A stretch of DNA of 64,000 bases from Verticiella sediminum (GTDB taxonomy: Bacteria; Pseudomonadota; Gammaproteobacteria; Burkholderiales; Burkholderiaceae_B). Below are positions 26,449 through 33,581 of this stretch, one piece after another. How positions within the stretch are numbered: the stretch's first letter is position 1; each line of letters begins with the position of its first letter. The notes beneath the pieces are model-generated. The model was not told the DNA's origin and searched no databases. It saw only the letters and a program-made list of their open reading frames with translations. A program made the position numbers and the translations under genes. The stretch covers positions 1 to 64,000 of the forward strand of contig NZ_VLTJ01000025.1 in assembly GCF_007558815.1 (NCBI RefSeq), given 5' to 3'.

Positions 26449-27396
26449 TTATTGTCCACGGAAACCGGCGAATCCCGGTTCGCCGGGCCCGGGGCGCACC
26501 GGCGCCGGCCCGAACAGGATCGATTGCGGCGCCCGCTCGACGGTACGCAGCGTGCGATCCGCCGAGCGCGCCGCCCGGCTCACCTCGTCCACCGCCCCGC
26601 TGACCTGCGGGCCGATGCGGCTGAGCTGCCCGGCCGCCTGCCGCAGTTGCGCGGCGCCCTCGGTGGTCTGTTCGAACACCCCGCCCGGCCCGGCCGCCTG
26701 GCTCCATGTGCGCCGCGCATCCGCCGCCAGGCCGGAGATCTCGCGCACGGCCGTGCTGGCTTCCTGCGCCACGCTGCGAAAGCTGCGCATCGCCGGGCCG
26801 ACTTCGGCGATCGCCGGCTTGAGACCTTCGAGCAGTTCGTCCAGCCGGGCGCTGGCCTGCGCGGTGTTCTCGAGCGCCTGGTTGAGGGCGCGCTGATTCT
26901 CCGTGCCGAGCATGGCCGCCACCTGGTCGCCCGCCTGCCTGAGGCGCTCCATCAGTTCGCCTGCCTGGTCCATGAGGCGCTCGGTGAGGCCGGGCTGCAT
27001 CTCCAGGCGGGCCACGCGGCCCGCGCTCGAGGACAGCGCCCTGCCGGGATGGCCATCGTCGTTCAGGTCGACGTAGGCCACGCCGGTCACGCCCTTCATC
27101 TCGATGGTGGCCTTGAGCGTGTCGGTGATCGGCGTGCCCGGCCGCACCCCGATGCGGATCAGCAGCGGCCCGTGGCCGGCCGGGTCGAAGCCGATGGACT
27201 GCACCTTGCCGACGTTCAACCCGCGATAACGGACATCGGCCTGCGGCGTCAGCCCGCGCACCGAGCCCAGCGTGACGAGATCGTACGGGACGAGATCGCC
27301 GTCCTCCCCCTTGAGCCAGAGAACGGTGAGCAGCGCCGCCGCGGCGAGCACGATCGTGAACAAGCCCGCGATCAGGGCATGACTACGGTTTTCCAT
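26449..27396 (-). CDS. mlaD: MlaD-family (MCE) substrate-binding protein
   Basis: 315 residues. A single N-terminal membrane anchor (8-28) is followed by an MCE domain (about 38-115; DVRYRGLNVGKV, ITDTLKATIEMKGVTGVAYVDL) and a long helical tail rich in Ala, Gln and Glu (about 130-290). MCE proteins form hexamers that carry lipids across the periplasm; the helical tail may form a tube or needle as in Pqi/Yeb proteins. Its start overlaps the ATPase stop by 14 bases. It is longer than E. coli MlaD (183 residues), so this is a paralogous MCE system rather than the housekeeping Mla. Confidence 0.92.
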   Translation of the reverse strand: MENRSHALIAGLFTIVLAAAALLTVLWLKGEDGDLVPYDLVTLGSVRGLTPQADVRYRGLNVGKVQSIGFDPAGHGPLLIRIGVRPGTPITDTLKATIEMKGVTGVAYVDLNDDGHPGRALSSSAGRVARLEMQPGLTERLMDQAGELMERLRQAGDQVAAMLGTENQRALNQALENTAQASARLDELLEGLKPAIAEVGPAMRSFRSVAQEASTAVREISGLAADARRTWSQAAGPGGVFEQTTEGAAQLRQAAGQLSRIGPQVSGAVDEVSRAARSADRTLRTVERAPQSILFGPAPVRPGPGEPGFAGFRGQ

Positions 27397-28345
27397 CTTC
27401 CGCTTCCTTGGCGTGGGTCGTCTCGACGGCCAACACCGGTGTCGCTGCCGCCCCCTCGGCGGCCGGGTGCGCAGGCGGCGTCCGAGCGCCAGGCGTGGCC
27501 TTGGCCTCGGCGCTGTCGTGGGGCTCGTCGTCCCCGGACTGCCGCGCTTCGTTGAGTTCCCTGGCGCGCCGTCCGCGCTCGCCCAGGAAGAAGGTTTCGA
27601 TGAAGGGATGGTCGAACGCCAGCACCTCGTCCATCGGCGCGCACACGATCACCTTCTTGTCGGCCAGCACGGCCACCCGATCGGCCAGGGCGAACAGCGT
27701 ATCCAGGTCGTGCGTCACCATGACCACCGTGAAGCCGAGCTGCCGGTGCAGGCGCCGGATCAGCGCGACGAACTCGTCCGAGCGCGTCGGGTCCAGGCCC
27801 GCCGTGGGCTCGTCCAGGAAGACCAGTTCGGGGTCCAGCGCGAGGGCGCGGGCCAGCGCGACGCGCTTGACCATGCCGCCGGACAGGTCGGCGGGCGACT
27901 TGTGCGCGTCGTCGTCGGTCAGCCCGACCAGCGACAGGCGCATGGTCACCACGTCGCGCACGATGGCCTCGGGCAGCGAGCGCAGTTCGCGCAGCGGCAG
28001 GGCCACGTTGTCGAACACGCTCAGCGCCGAGAACAGCGCACCGCCCTGGAACAGCACGCCCCAGCGCTGGCGCAAGGCGAAGCGCTCCTTGGCCGAGCCC
28101 TGATCGACGGCCTGCCCGAACACGCGCACGGTGCCCGCCGCCGGCGTCTCCAGCCCGAGGATCTGGCGCAGCAAGACGGTCTTGCCCGAGCCCGAGCCGC
28201 CGACGATGGTCAGGATCTCCCCGCGCCGCACCGTCAGCGACAGGTTCTCGTGGACGACGTGCGTGCCGAAGGCCGTGCGCAGCCCCTGCACCTCGATGAC
28301 CGGTGCGCCGTCCGCGCCGCGCGGGGCGGTATCCGGCCCGCTCAC
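27383..28345 (-). CDS. mlaF: ABC transporter ATPase, MlaF-type
   Basis: 320 residues from GTG 28345, which overlaps the permease stop (GTGA). Walker A GGSGSGKT near 45-52, signature LSGGM near 148-152, Walker B LVFLDEPTAG near 168-177 and the H-loop THD near 205. The core is that of lipid-exporting/importing MCE transporters (MlaF, Ttg2A). A 60-residue Ala/Pro/Glu-rich tail after about 260 is not part of the nucleotide-binding fold. It couples ATP hydrolysis to the MlaE-like permease. Confidence 0.93.
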   Translation of the reverse strand: MSGPDTAPRGADGAPVIEVQGLRTAFGTHVVHENLSLTVRRGEILTIVGGSGSGKTVLLRQILGLETPAAGTVRVFGQAVDQGSAKERFALRQRWGVLFQGGALFSALSVFDNVALPLRELRSLPEAIVRDVVTMRLSLVGLTDDDAHKSPADLSGGMVKRVALARALALDPELVFLDEPTAGLDPTRSDEFVALIRRLHRQLGFTVVMVTHDLDTLFALADRVAVLADKKVIVCAPMDEVLAFDHPFIETFFLGERGRRARELNEARQSGDDEPHDSAEAKATPGARTPPAHPAAEGAAATPVLAVETTHAKEAEDGKP

Positions 28346-29457
28346 CAGCCCACCCCGCTGAAGACGATGGCGCACACCGCGTCGGCCAGGATCACCGCGG
28401 TGATCGACGTCACCACCGACGCGGTGGTGCCGCGGCCCAGGCTCTCGGTGTCGGGCTGGATGCGCAGCCCGTAGTGGCAGGCGACGAGGGCGATCAGCAC
28501 GCCGAACAGAATGCCCTTGCCGAAACCGATCCAGAAGTTGCCCAGCGAGATCACGTCGCGCAACGTCGTGAAGAACCAGAGCGGCGAGAGATCCAGCGTC
28601 ATGTCGGCCACCACCATGCCGCCGATCAGCGCCATCGCGTCCGTCCACAGCACCACCAGCGGCATGGCCACCGCCAGCGCGATCACGCGCGGCAGCACCA
28701 GGCGCTGGCCGTGGCTGATGCCCATCACGCTCAGCGCGTCGAGCTCCTGGGTGACCCGCATCACGCCGATCTGCGCGGTGATCGCCGAGCCCGAGCGGCC
28801 GGCGACGAGGATCGCGGCCAGCACCGGGCCCAGTTCGCGCACGATGGAAATGCCCAGGAGATCGACGATGTAGATCGACGCGCCGAACAGTGCGAGCTGC
28901 TGGGCCGAGAGGTAGGACAGCACCACGCCGATCAGAAAGCCGACCAGGGCCGTGATGCCCAGCGCCTGGGCGCCGACGTGATAGACCTGCGCGGAGATCT
29001 CGCGCCATGGGCCGCGCTGCGGCTTGAGCAGAAAGGCCCAGAAATCCAGCAGGAGTTGGCCCAGCATGCGCACGAGCTCGCGCGCGTGCTCGTACAACAG
29101 GTACGTTGCGTCGCCCACGCGGCGCACCGCCGCGAACGATTCCCTTCTGGGCGGCGGCGGCGGCTCGTGCGCGTGCTCGCCGAGCATCGCGAAGGTGTCG
29201 CGGGCCTCCTCGCTCAGCTCGATCGACCCGGGCAGCTCGCGGCCCCAGGCATGCCAGAGCAGTTGCGCGCCCACCGCGTCGAGCGCGCCCAGGCCGCTCA
29301 GATCCCAGCGGGCCGACTTCGGTACGCGGGCGAGTTCGCGTTCGCGCCGTTGCACTTCGCGCCGCTCGCGCAGCGCCTGTACGGTCCAGGCGCCCGCAAT
29401 CGCGCAGCGCACGGCGCTGCCTTCGCCCTCCACGCGGATCGCACGCTCAGTCGCCAT
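28342..29457 (-). CDS. mlaE: MlaE-family permease with N-terminal STAS-like domain
   Basis: 371 residues from ATG 29457. The first about 110 residues form a STAS-like module (WDLSGLGALDAVGAQLLW), which in E. coli is a separate protein, MlaB. The rest is the MlaE permease with about five to six membrane segments and GPVLAAILVAGRSGSAITAQIG, the coupling-helix signature. Together with the ATPase, MCE protein and lipoprotein it makes a complete lipid transporter. It heads the operon and is divergent from birA across an 88-base gap (29458-29545). Confidence 0.92.
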   Translation of the reverse strand: MATERAIRVEGEGSAVRCAIAGAWTVQALRERREVQRRERELARVPKSARWDLSGLGALDAVGAQLLWHAWGRELPGSIELSEEARDTFAMLGEHAHEPPPPPRRESFAAVRRVGDATYLLYEHARELVRMLGQLLLDFWAFLLKPQRGPWREISAQVYHVGAQALGITALVGFLIGVVLSYLSAQQLALFGASIYIVDLLGISIVRELGPVLAAILVAGRSGSAITAQIGVMRVTQELDALSVMGISHGQRLVLPRVIALAVAMPLVVLWTDAMALIGGMVVADMTLDLSPLWFFTTLRDVISLGNFWIGFGKGILFGVLIALVACHYGLRIQPDTESLGRGTTASVVTSITAVILADAVCAIVFSGVGW

Positions 29458-29545
29458 GCATCCCGCCCCGCGCTGCAGGCAATACAATGTCCGGGTTCGT
29501 TCCCCATCTTCCGGGCGCAGGCGCCCGTCGCATCAGCCGCATTTC

Positions 29546-30385
29546 GTGTCCGCTCCTTCCGAACTTCCGCCCCGCGCCGTTCTCATCAGCCACCTCGCGC
29601 AACGGCTGCCCGACTGGGCCAGCGTGGAATGGGTGGACACTACCGGGTCGACCAACACCGACCTGCTCGCCCGTGCCCGTGCCGGCGCAAGGCTTCCCGC
29701 CCTGCTCGGAACGACGCATCAGAACCAAGGTAGAGGCAGGTCTAATCGCAACTTCCATGCCAATCCCGGGGACACGCTGACCTTCTCGTGCGCCTTCGAG
29801 CTCGACATCGCGCCGATCGCGCTGCCCACCCTGTCGGTGCTGGCCGGCCTGGTGGCGTGCGAGACCCTGACGCAGTCGCTCGGCAGAGACCACGCATTGT
29901 GCCTGAAGTGGCCCAACGACCTGCAGTGGGGCGAGGCCAAGCTCGCCGGTCTGCTGCTCGAGAGCGCCGGCATCATGACGGGCCGGGCGGCCCGCGTGGT
30001 CGTGGGGCTGGGCGTCAACCTGCGCGGCGCGGATCGCCTGACCGCAGCGCTCGGCCGGCCGGTGGCCGACTGGTCGCACACCGGCAGCCGCCGCGCCGTG
30101 GCCGACGTGTGCGCCGATCTCGCCAATGCCTGGCGGGTGGCGTTCGCCCAGGCGGCCGACGCCTGGGTCGAAGGCGTCGGCCTGCCCGACCTGCCGGCGC
30201 GCTACGCGCAGCACGACGCCCTGCGCGGCCGCCCGGTCAACGTGCTCGAGAACGGCGAAGTGCAGTTGCAGGGAATCGCCGACGGCGTCGCGCCGGACGG
30301 CCAACTGCGCATCCGCACCGCCGGCGGCATTGCCCTCGTCAACGTCGGCGACGTTTCCGTACGGGCCCAGGCGGGGCAGCCATGA
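29546..30385 (+). CDS. birA: biotin-[acetyl-CoA-carboxylase] ligase, monofunctional
   Basis: 279 residues from GTG 29546 (VSAPSELPPRAVLISHL). It activates biotin as biotinyl-AMP and attaches it to carboxylase BCCP. Motifs: STNTDLLARA near 32-41, the biotin-AMP loop GRGRSNR near 63-69, and LKWPNDLQWGEAKLAGLL near 113-130; the C-terminal SH3-like domain is the last 50 residues. There is no N-terminal helix-turn-helix, so it cannot repress biotin genes as E. coli BirA does. An in-frame start codon overlaps its stop (ATGA), opening the repeat-derived short ORF before coaX. Confidence 0.93.
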   Translation: MSAPSELPPRAVLISHLAQRLPDWASVEWVDTTGSTNTDLLARARAGARLPALLGTTHQNQGRGRSNRNFHANPGDTLTFSCAFELDIAPIALPTLSVLAGLVACETLTQSLGRDHALCLKWPNDLQWGEAKLAGLLLESAGIMTGRAARVVVGLGVNLRGADRLTAALGRPVADWSHTGSRRAVADVCADLANAWRVAFAQAADAWVEGVGLPDLPARYAQHDALRGRPVNVLENGEVQLQGIADGVAPDGQLRIRTAGGIALVNVGDVSVRAQAGQP

Positions 30386-30552
30386 GCGTCACCGCCCGGC
30401 CGCCCGAAGGTGGCGCGGTTCCTCCCGCGAGGAGGATGTCGCGCCAGCGACAGGTGGGCTCACCAGCCCACGTCACCGCCCGGCCGCCCGAAGGTGGCGC
30501 GATGCCTCCCGCGGGGAGGATGTCGCGCAGCGACAGGTGGGTAGTCCAATGA
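30382..30552 (+). other. repeat-encoded short ORF linking birA and coaX
   Basis: A 56-codon open frame starts in the birA stop (ATGA at 30382-30385) and ends inside the coaX start (stop 30550-30552, coaX ATG 30549). It is made almost wholly of two copies of a repeat, each encoding ARPPEGGA.PPA.RMSR. The composition is low-complexity and repeat-derived, so a functional protein is doubtful. It may keep ribosomes moving from birA to coaX. Confidence 0.4.
30388..30541 (-). repeat. tandem palindromic repeat, two copies, birA-coaX gap
   Basis: Two near-identical units (30388-30458 and 30472-30541, about 93 percent by eye) are spaced 84 bases apart. Each contains CCGCCCGAAGG and a hairpin CCTCCCGCG(G/A)GGAGG. 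On the minus strand the core reads CCTTCGGGCGG, identical to that of the 31386 repeats, so these belong to one family in opposite orientations. Confidence 0.85.
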
Positions 30553-31355
30553 GCGTTCCGGACGGCATCACCCTGCTCATCGACGCCGGCAACACGCGCG
30601 TCAAACTCGGCTGGCGGGATGCGCAAGGCCGGCGCGAGCCGCGCGCCACCGCGATCGCCCGGGACACACTGGGGCTGGCCCTGCCGGGCTGGCTGGCCGC
30701 GCTGGCGCCCCGCGTGCGCGGGGCCCTCGGCGTGAACGCGGCGGGCGCGGCCTGCGCCGCACAGATCGATGCCTGCCTGGCCGAGGCCGGGCTGGCGCCG
30801 GTGCGCTGGGAGCGCGCGCGCGCGCATTGCGCCGGCCTGGCTAACCAGTACCGCGACCCCGAACGCCTGGGCGCCGACCGCTGGGCCGCGCTGCTCGGGC
30901 TGGCCGCGGGGGCGGCCAGCCGGCCCTACCGCGGCATGGTGCGCGTGCTCGCCACCTTCGGCACCGCGACCACGATCGACACGCTCACCCCGGACGAGCG
31001 CTTCGAAGGCGGGCTGATCCTGCCCGGCGTGGACCTCATGCTGCAGTCGCTCGCCAAGGGCACGGCCGACCTGCCCCTGGCGCAGGGCCGCCCGGTGGCG
31101 TTTCCGGATCACACGGATGCGGCCATCGTTTCCGGCGTCATGGCCGCGCAGGCCGGCGCGCTGCTGCGTCAGTGGCTGGCGGCCGGCCGGCGCAGCGAGG
31201 GCGTGCCCGCACAGCTCTTCGTGAGCGGCGGCGCCTGGCACGCGGTGCGCGAGGAGTGGCAGGCGCTCGCCGCCGCGGCCGGAATCGCCGCCGAGCCCCA
31301 AGTGCTGGATAATCCTGTCCTCGATGGGCTGGCCGTGCTGGCCGGTTTAGGATGA
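30549..31355 (+). CDS. coaX: type III pantothenate kinase
   Basis: 268 residues. An ASKHA-fold kinase for the first step of coenzyme A synthesis; type III enzymes are not feedback-inhibited by CoA and need a monovalent cation. Motifs: LLIDAGNTRVKLGW (8-21), GADRWAALLGL near 107-117, and FGTATTIDTL near 137-146 followed by GGLILPG. It is paired with birA as in Bordetella, where the equivalent is called baf. The ATG lies immediately after the second repeat unit, within the stop of the repeat ORF. Confidence 0.95.
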   Translation: MSVPDGITLLIDAGNTRVKLGWRDAQGRREPRATAIARDTLGLALPGWLAALAPRVRGALGVNAAGAACAAQIDACLAEAGLAPVRWERARAHCAGLANQYRDPERLGADRWAALLGLAAGAASRPYRGMVRVLATFGTATTIDTLTPDERFEGGLILPGVDLMLQSLAKGTADLPLAQGRPVAFPDHTDAAIVSGVMAAQAGALLRQWLAAGRRSEGVPAQLFVSGGAWHAVREEWQALAAAAGIAAEPQVLDNPVLDGLAVLAGLG

Positions 31356-31385
31356 AACCCACCCCCTACGCGCCAACGCGCGCCG

Positions 31386-31575
31386 CCTTCGGGCGGCCGT
31401 TCGGAGGCTCGAATGGACAACCCCCACGCTCACGACGTTCGCTGCCCCCCGCGGGGGCTTCAGCCTCCTTCGGGCGGCCGTTCGGAGGCTCGAATGAACA
31501 CCCCCCCACGCTCACGACGTTCGCTGCCCCCCACGGGGGCTTCAGCCTCCTTCGGGCGGCCGTTCGGAGGCTGAT
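31386..31575 (+). repeat. tandem palindromic repeat, 2.3 copies, upstream of 31576
   Basis: Units begin at 31386, 31467 and 31549 (periods 81 and 82 bases); the last is cut off by the next gene. Each full unit has CCTTCGGGCGGCCG, TTCGGAGGCT, then CCCCCACGCTCACGACGTTC, CTGCCCCCC and GGGGGCTTCAGCCT. Each TTCGGAGGCTCGA is followed by ATG, so the RBS and start of the next gene have been copied with the unit. Confidence 0.9.
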
Positions 31576-31791
31576 ATGCGCAATCTATTCCTGCTGGCCC
31601 TGTTCGCCAATTTCCTCATGTACGCCTACGGCACCGGGGCGTTCGGGCCGCCGCCGCAGGAGCAGGGCCGCGACCCGCTGCGCGTGAACCAGCAGATCCG
31701 TGCCGACGCCCTCAGCGCGCAGCCGCTGGGCGTGCCGCCGGCCGCCCAGCCCACCGCCGCTGCCCAGCCGCTCGCGCCGATCCGCAACTGA
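31576..31791 (+). CDS. small membrane-anchored or secreted protein, Pro/Ala-rich
   Basis: 71 residues. A hydrophobic N-terminus (MRNLFLLALFANFLMYAYG) serves as signal or anchor, then a polar stretch (about 25-45, with EQGRDPLRVNQQIRADAL) and a Pro/Ala/Gln-rich end. No known fold. Its ribosome binding site, GGAGG at 31566-31570, belongs to the last repeat unit. In related genomes a short protein of this type often follows coaX, from memory. Function unknown; it converges on the heptose adenylyltransferase gene. Confidence 0.65.
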   Translation: MRNLFLLALFANFLMYAYGTGAFGPPPQEQGRDPLRVNQQIRADALSAQPLGVPPAAQPTAAAQPLAPIRN

Positions 31792-31829
31792 ACCTGGGAT
31801 GGCGGCCGCGCGGCGCGCCGCCGCTGCGC

Positions 31830-32324
31830 TCAGGCGTCGCCCGTGCCGCGGATGCGCTGCACCAGCGAGGTGGTCGAGCGCTGGTGCACGAAGTCGATGG
31901 CCAGCGCCCGCCCGCCCCAGGACTCCACCAGGGCGGTCTCGGGCAGGCTGCGCATGTCGTAGTCGCCGCCCTTGACGATGATGTCCGGCCGCAGGGCCTC
32001 GATCAGCGCATAGGGCGTGTCCTCGTCGAACGAGGTCACGGCGTCCACGCAGCCCAGCGCGGCCAGCAGCGCGGCCCGGTCGGCTTCGCCGTTGAGCGGG
32101 CGCTCCGGCCCCTTGCCCAGCCGGCGCGCCGAGGCGTCGGTGTTCACGGCCACGACCAGGCTGGCGCCGAGCTGGGCGGCGGCGTCGAGATAGGTCGCAT
32201 GGCCCCGGTGCAGGATGTCGAACACGCCATTGGTGAACACCAGCGGACGCGGCAGGCGTCCTGCGCGCGCCGCGGCGACGCAGGCGTCGCGGTCGAGGAT
32301 CTTGGCTTCGAAACGGGCGGTCAT
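31830..32324 (-). CDS. rfaE2: D-glycero-beta-D-manno-heptose 1-phosphate adenylyltransferase
   Basis: 164 residues. It makes ADP-heptose for the lipopolysaccharide inner core. The nucleotidyltransferase motif FTNGVFDILHRGHATYLDAA lies at about 29-48 and VKGGDYD near 115. Only the adenylyltransferase half is present, so the kinase (RfaE1/HldA) is encoded elsewhere, as usual in betaproteobacteria. ATG 32324 has GGAG at about 9 bases. A huge open frame continues upstream through the complement of valS and is not coding. Confidence 0.94.
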   Translation of the reverse strand: MTARFEAKILDRDACVAAARAGRLPRPLVFTNGVFDILHRGHATYLDAAAQLGASLVVAVNTDASARRLGKGPERPLNGEADRAALLAALGCVDAVTSFDEDTPYALIEALRPDIIVKGGDYDMRSLPETALVESWGGRALAIDFVHQRSTTSLVQRIRGTGDA

Positions 32325-32438
32325 GGGGCTGGCTCCAGGGGACGGTCGACGGACCGATGGCGCGGCCGCCATCGGCCAGCGATTGTAATCAGCGCCGCGC
32401 GCTGACTGCGGCCGCCGGAACGCGCTATCGTTGCGGCT

Positions 32439-32861
32439 ATGGCCGATGTGCATTTTTCCTTCAACGCCCCGGACAGGCTGCTCACCGCCTGCCATCTCGC
32501 CGCCGCCCACTACCGCGAGGGCGGGCGGCTCGCCGTCTATTGCAGCGACAAGCGGCGCCTGCACGCCTACAACCGCCTGCTCTGGGAGTACGAGCGCGGC
32601 GCCTTCGTGCCGCACCTGCCGGCCGCGGACCCGCTGGCCGAGCGCACGCCGATCGTGCTGTACGACAGCCCGCCGCCCGCCGAGGCACGCATCGTGCTCA
32701 ACCTGGACGACGCCTGCGTGCCCGAGGCCCAGGCCTACGAGCGCATCCTGGAGGTGGTCGGCGGCGGCGACGCCGAGCGCGAGCGCGCGCGCCGGCGCTG
32801 GCGCGACTACCAGCAGGCAGGCCACACCATCCATCGCCAAGACATCGCCAACGCGGAGTGA
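32439..32861 (+). CDS. holC: DNA polymerase III chi subunit
   Basis: 140 residues, the usual size. Chi binds SSB and links it to the clamp loader through psi. The sequence shows the family segments YREGGRLAVYCSDKRRLHAYNRLLWEYERGAFVPH (about 26-60) and IVLNLDDACVPEAQAYERILEVV (about 84-106). It is followed after 3 bases by an acidic protein and then valS, the common holC-valS association of proteobacteria. Confidence 0.94.
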   Translation: MADVHFSFNAPDRLLTACHLAAAHYREGGRLAVYCSDKRRLHAYNRLLWEYERGAFVPHLPAADPLAERTPIVLYDSPPPAEARIVLNLDDACVPEAQAYERILEVVGGGDAERERARRRWRDYQQAGHTIHRQDIANAE

Positions 32862-32864
32862 TCC

Positions 32865-33503
32865 ATGAGTTATCTGCCGCCCTTTCGTACGCGCCGCGCC
32901 GGCGCCGCCGAAGCCGAAGCGCCCGACGACGAGCCCATGCTGCTCGACGAGGATGACATCGTGCGCGACGCGGCCGACGAGAGCGCAGCCGACGCCGGGA
33001 CGCGCGGCCTTGCGCCCTGGGACGAGCCGGCCGATGACGACATCCCGACCCTGACCACGGTCGTCGAGTCGCTCGACGCGCCCGAGCCGTCGAGCCGTAC
33101 GCAGACCTGCGCGCCGCCCCGCAGTCAGCCGCCGGCAGCGCCGCCTCGGGCCCAGCCCGCAGCCGTGCAGGCTGCGGCCGCGGCGCCGTCCATCGAAGAC
33201 GCCGCAGAGGACGAGGACGCTTTTCTGGACGCCGCACCCGCCCATGCGACGGTGGACGTTCCGGCGCCCGCGCCGAACCGCGCGGGCGGGTCGCCCTTGT
33301 CCGAAGACGCGCAGGACAGCGTGGAGAGCGGCCTGTCCGGCCCCGCTGTCGAGCCAGAGAGCGCCGGCATGGTCGTGGTGCTCGATGACGAGCGCATCGA
33401 ACAACTGGTCGACGAGGTCGTGAGCGCGCTGCAACCCGCCGTGCGCGAGGCCGTGCGCGACGCCATACGGCGCAACCTGCTCGAGGACGGCCCGGCGGCC
33501 TGA
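32865..33503 (+). CDS. acidic low-complexity protein between holC and valS (DUF2486-like)
   Basis: 212 residues. The first 65 are very acidic (DDEPMLLDEDDIVRD), the middle (about 75-165) is Pro/Ala-rich and probably disordered, and the C-terminal about 45 residues form a likely amphipathic helix pair (DERIEQLVDEVVSALQPAV, REAVRDAIRRNL). The C-terminal helix resembles DUF2486 proteins found at this site in Burkholderiales; I am unsure of the family. Role unknown; a scaffold or SSB-related partner of HolC is possible from position. Confidence 0.75.
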   Translation: MSYLPPFRTRRAGAAEAEAPDDEPMLLDEDDIVRDAADESAADAGTRGLAPWDEPADDDIPTLTTVVESLDAPEPSSRTQTCAPPRSQPPAAPPRAQPAAVQAAAAAPSIEDAAEDEDAFLDAAPAHATVDVPAPAPNRAGGSPLSEDAQDSVESGLSGPAVEPESAGMVVVLDDERIEQLVDEVVSALQPAVREAVRDAIRRNLLEDGPAA

Positions 33504-33581
33504 GCACGCCGGCGCGCCGGGGCTGCGCCGCAGCGGATGGCCTAGAATACTGGGTTTTCCGCCATACCCCGGTACCGCCCC

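Noticed and set aside
25697-26707. An upstream extension of the auxiliary lipoprotein gene to 26707.
   Set aside because: The extension overlaps the MlaD-like gene and would bury the lipoprotein signal sequence in the middle of the protein.
31386-31575. Regular repeats considered as a possible CRISPR array.
   Set aside because: The units are directly adjacent, about 81 bases long, with no unique spacers and no cas genes nearby.
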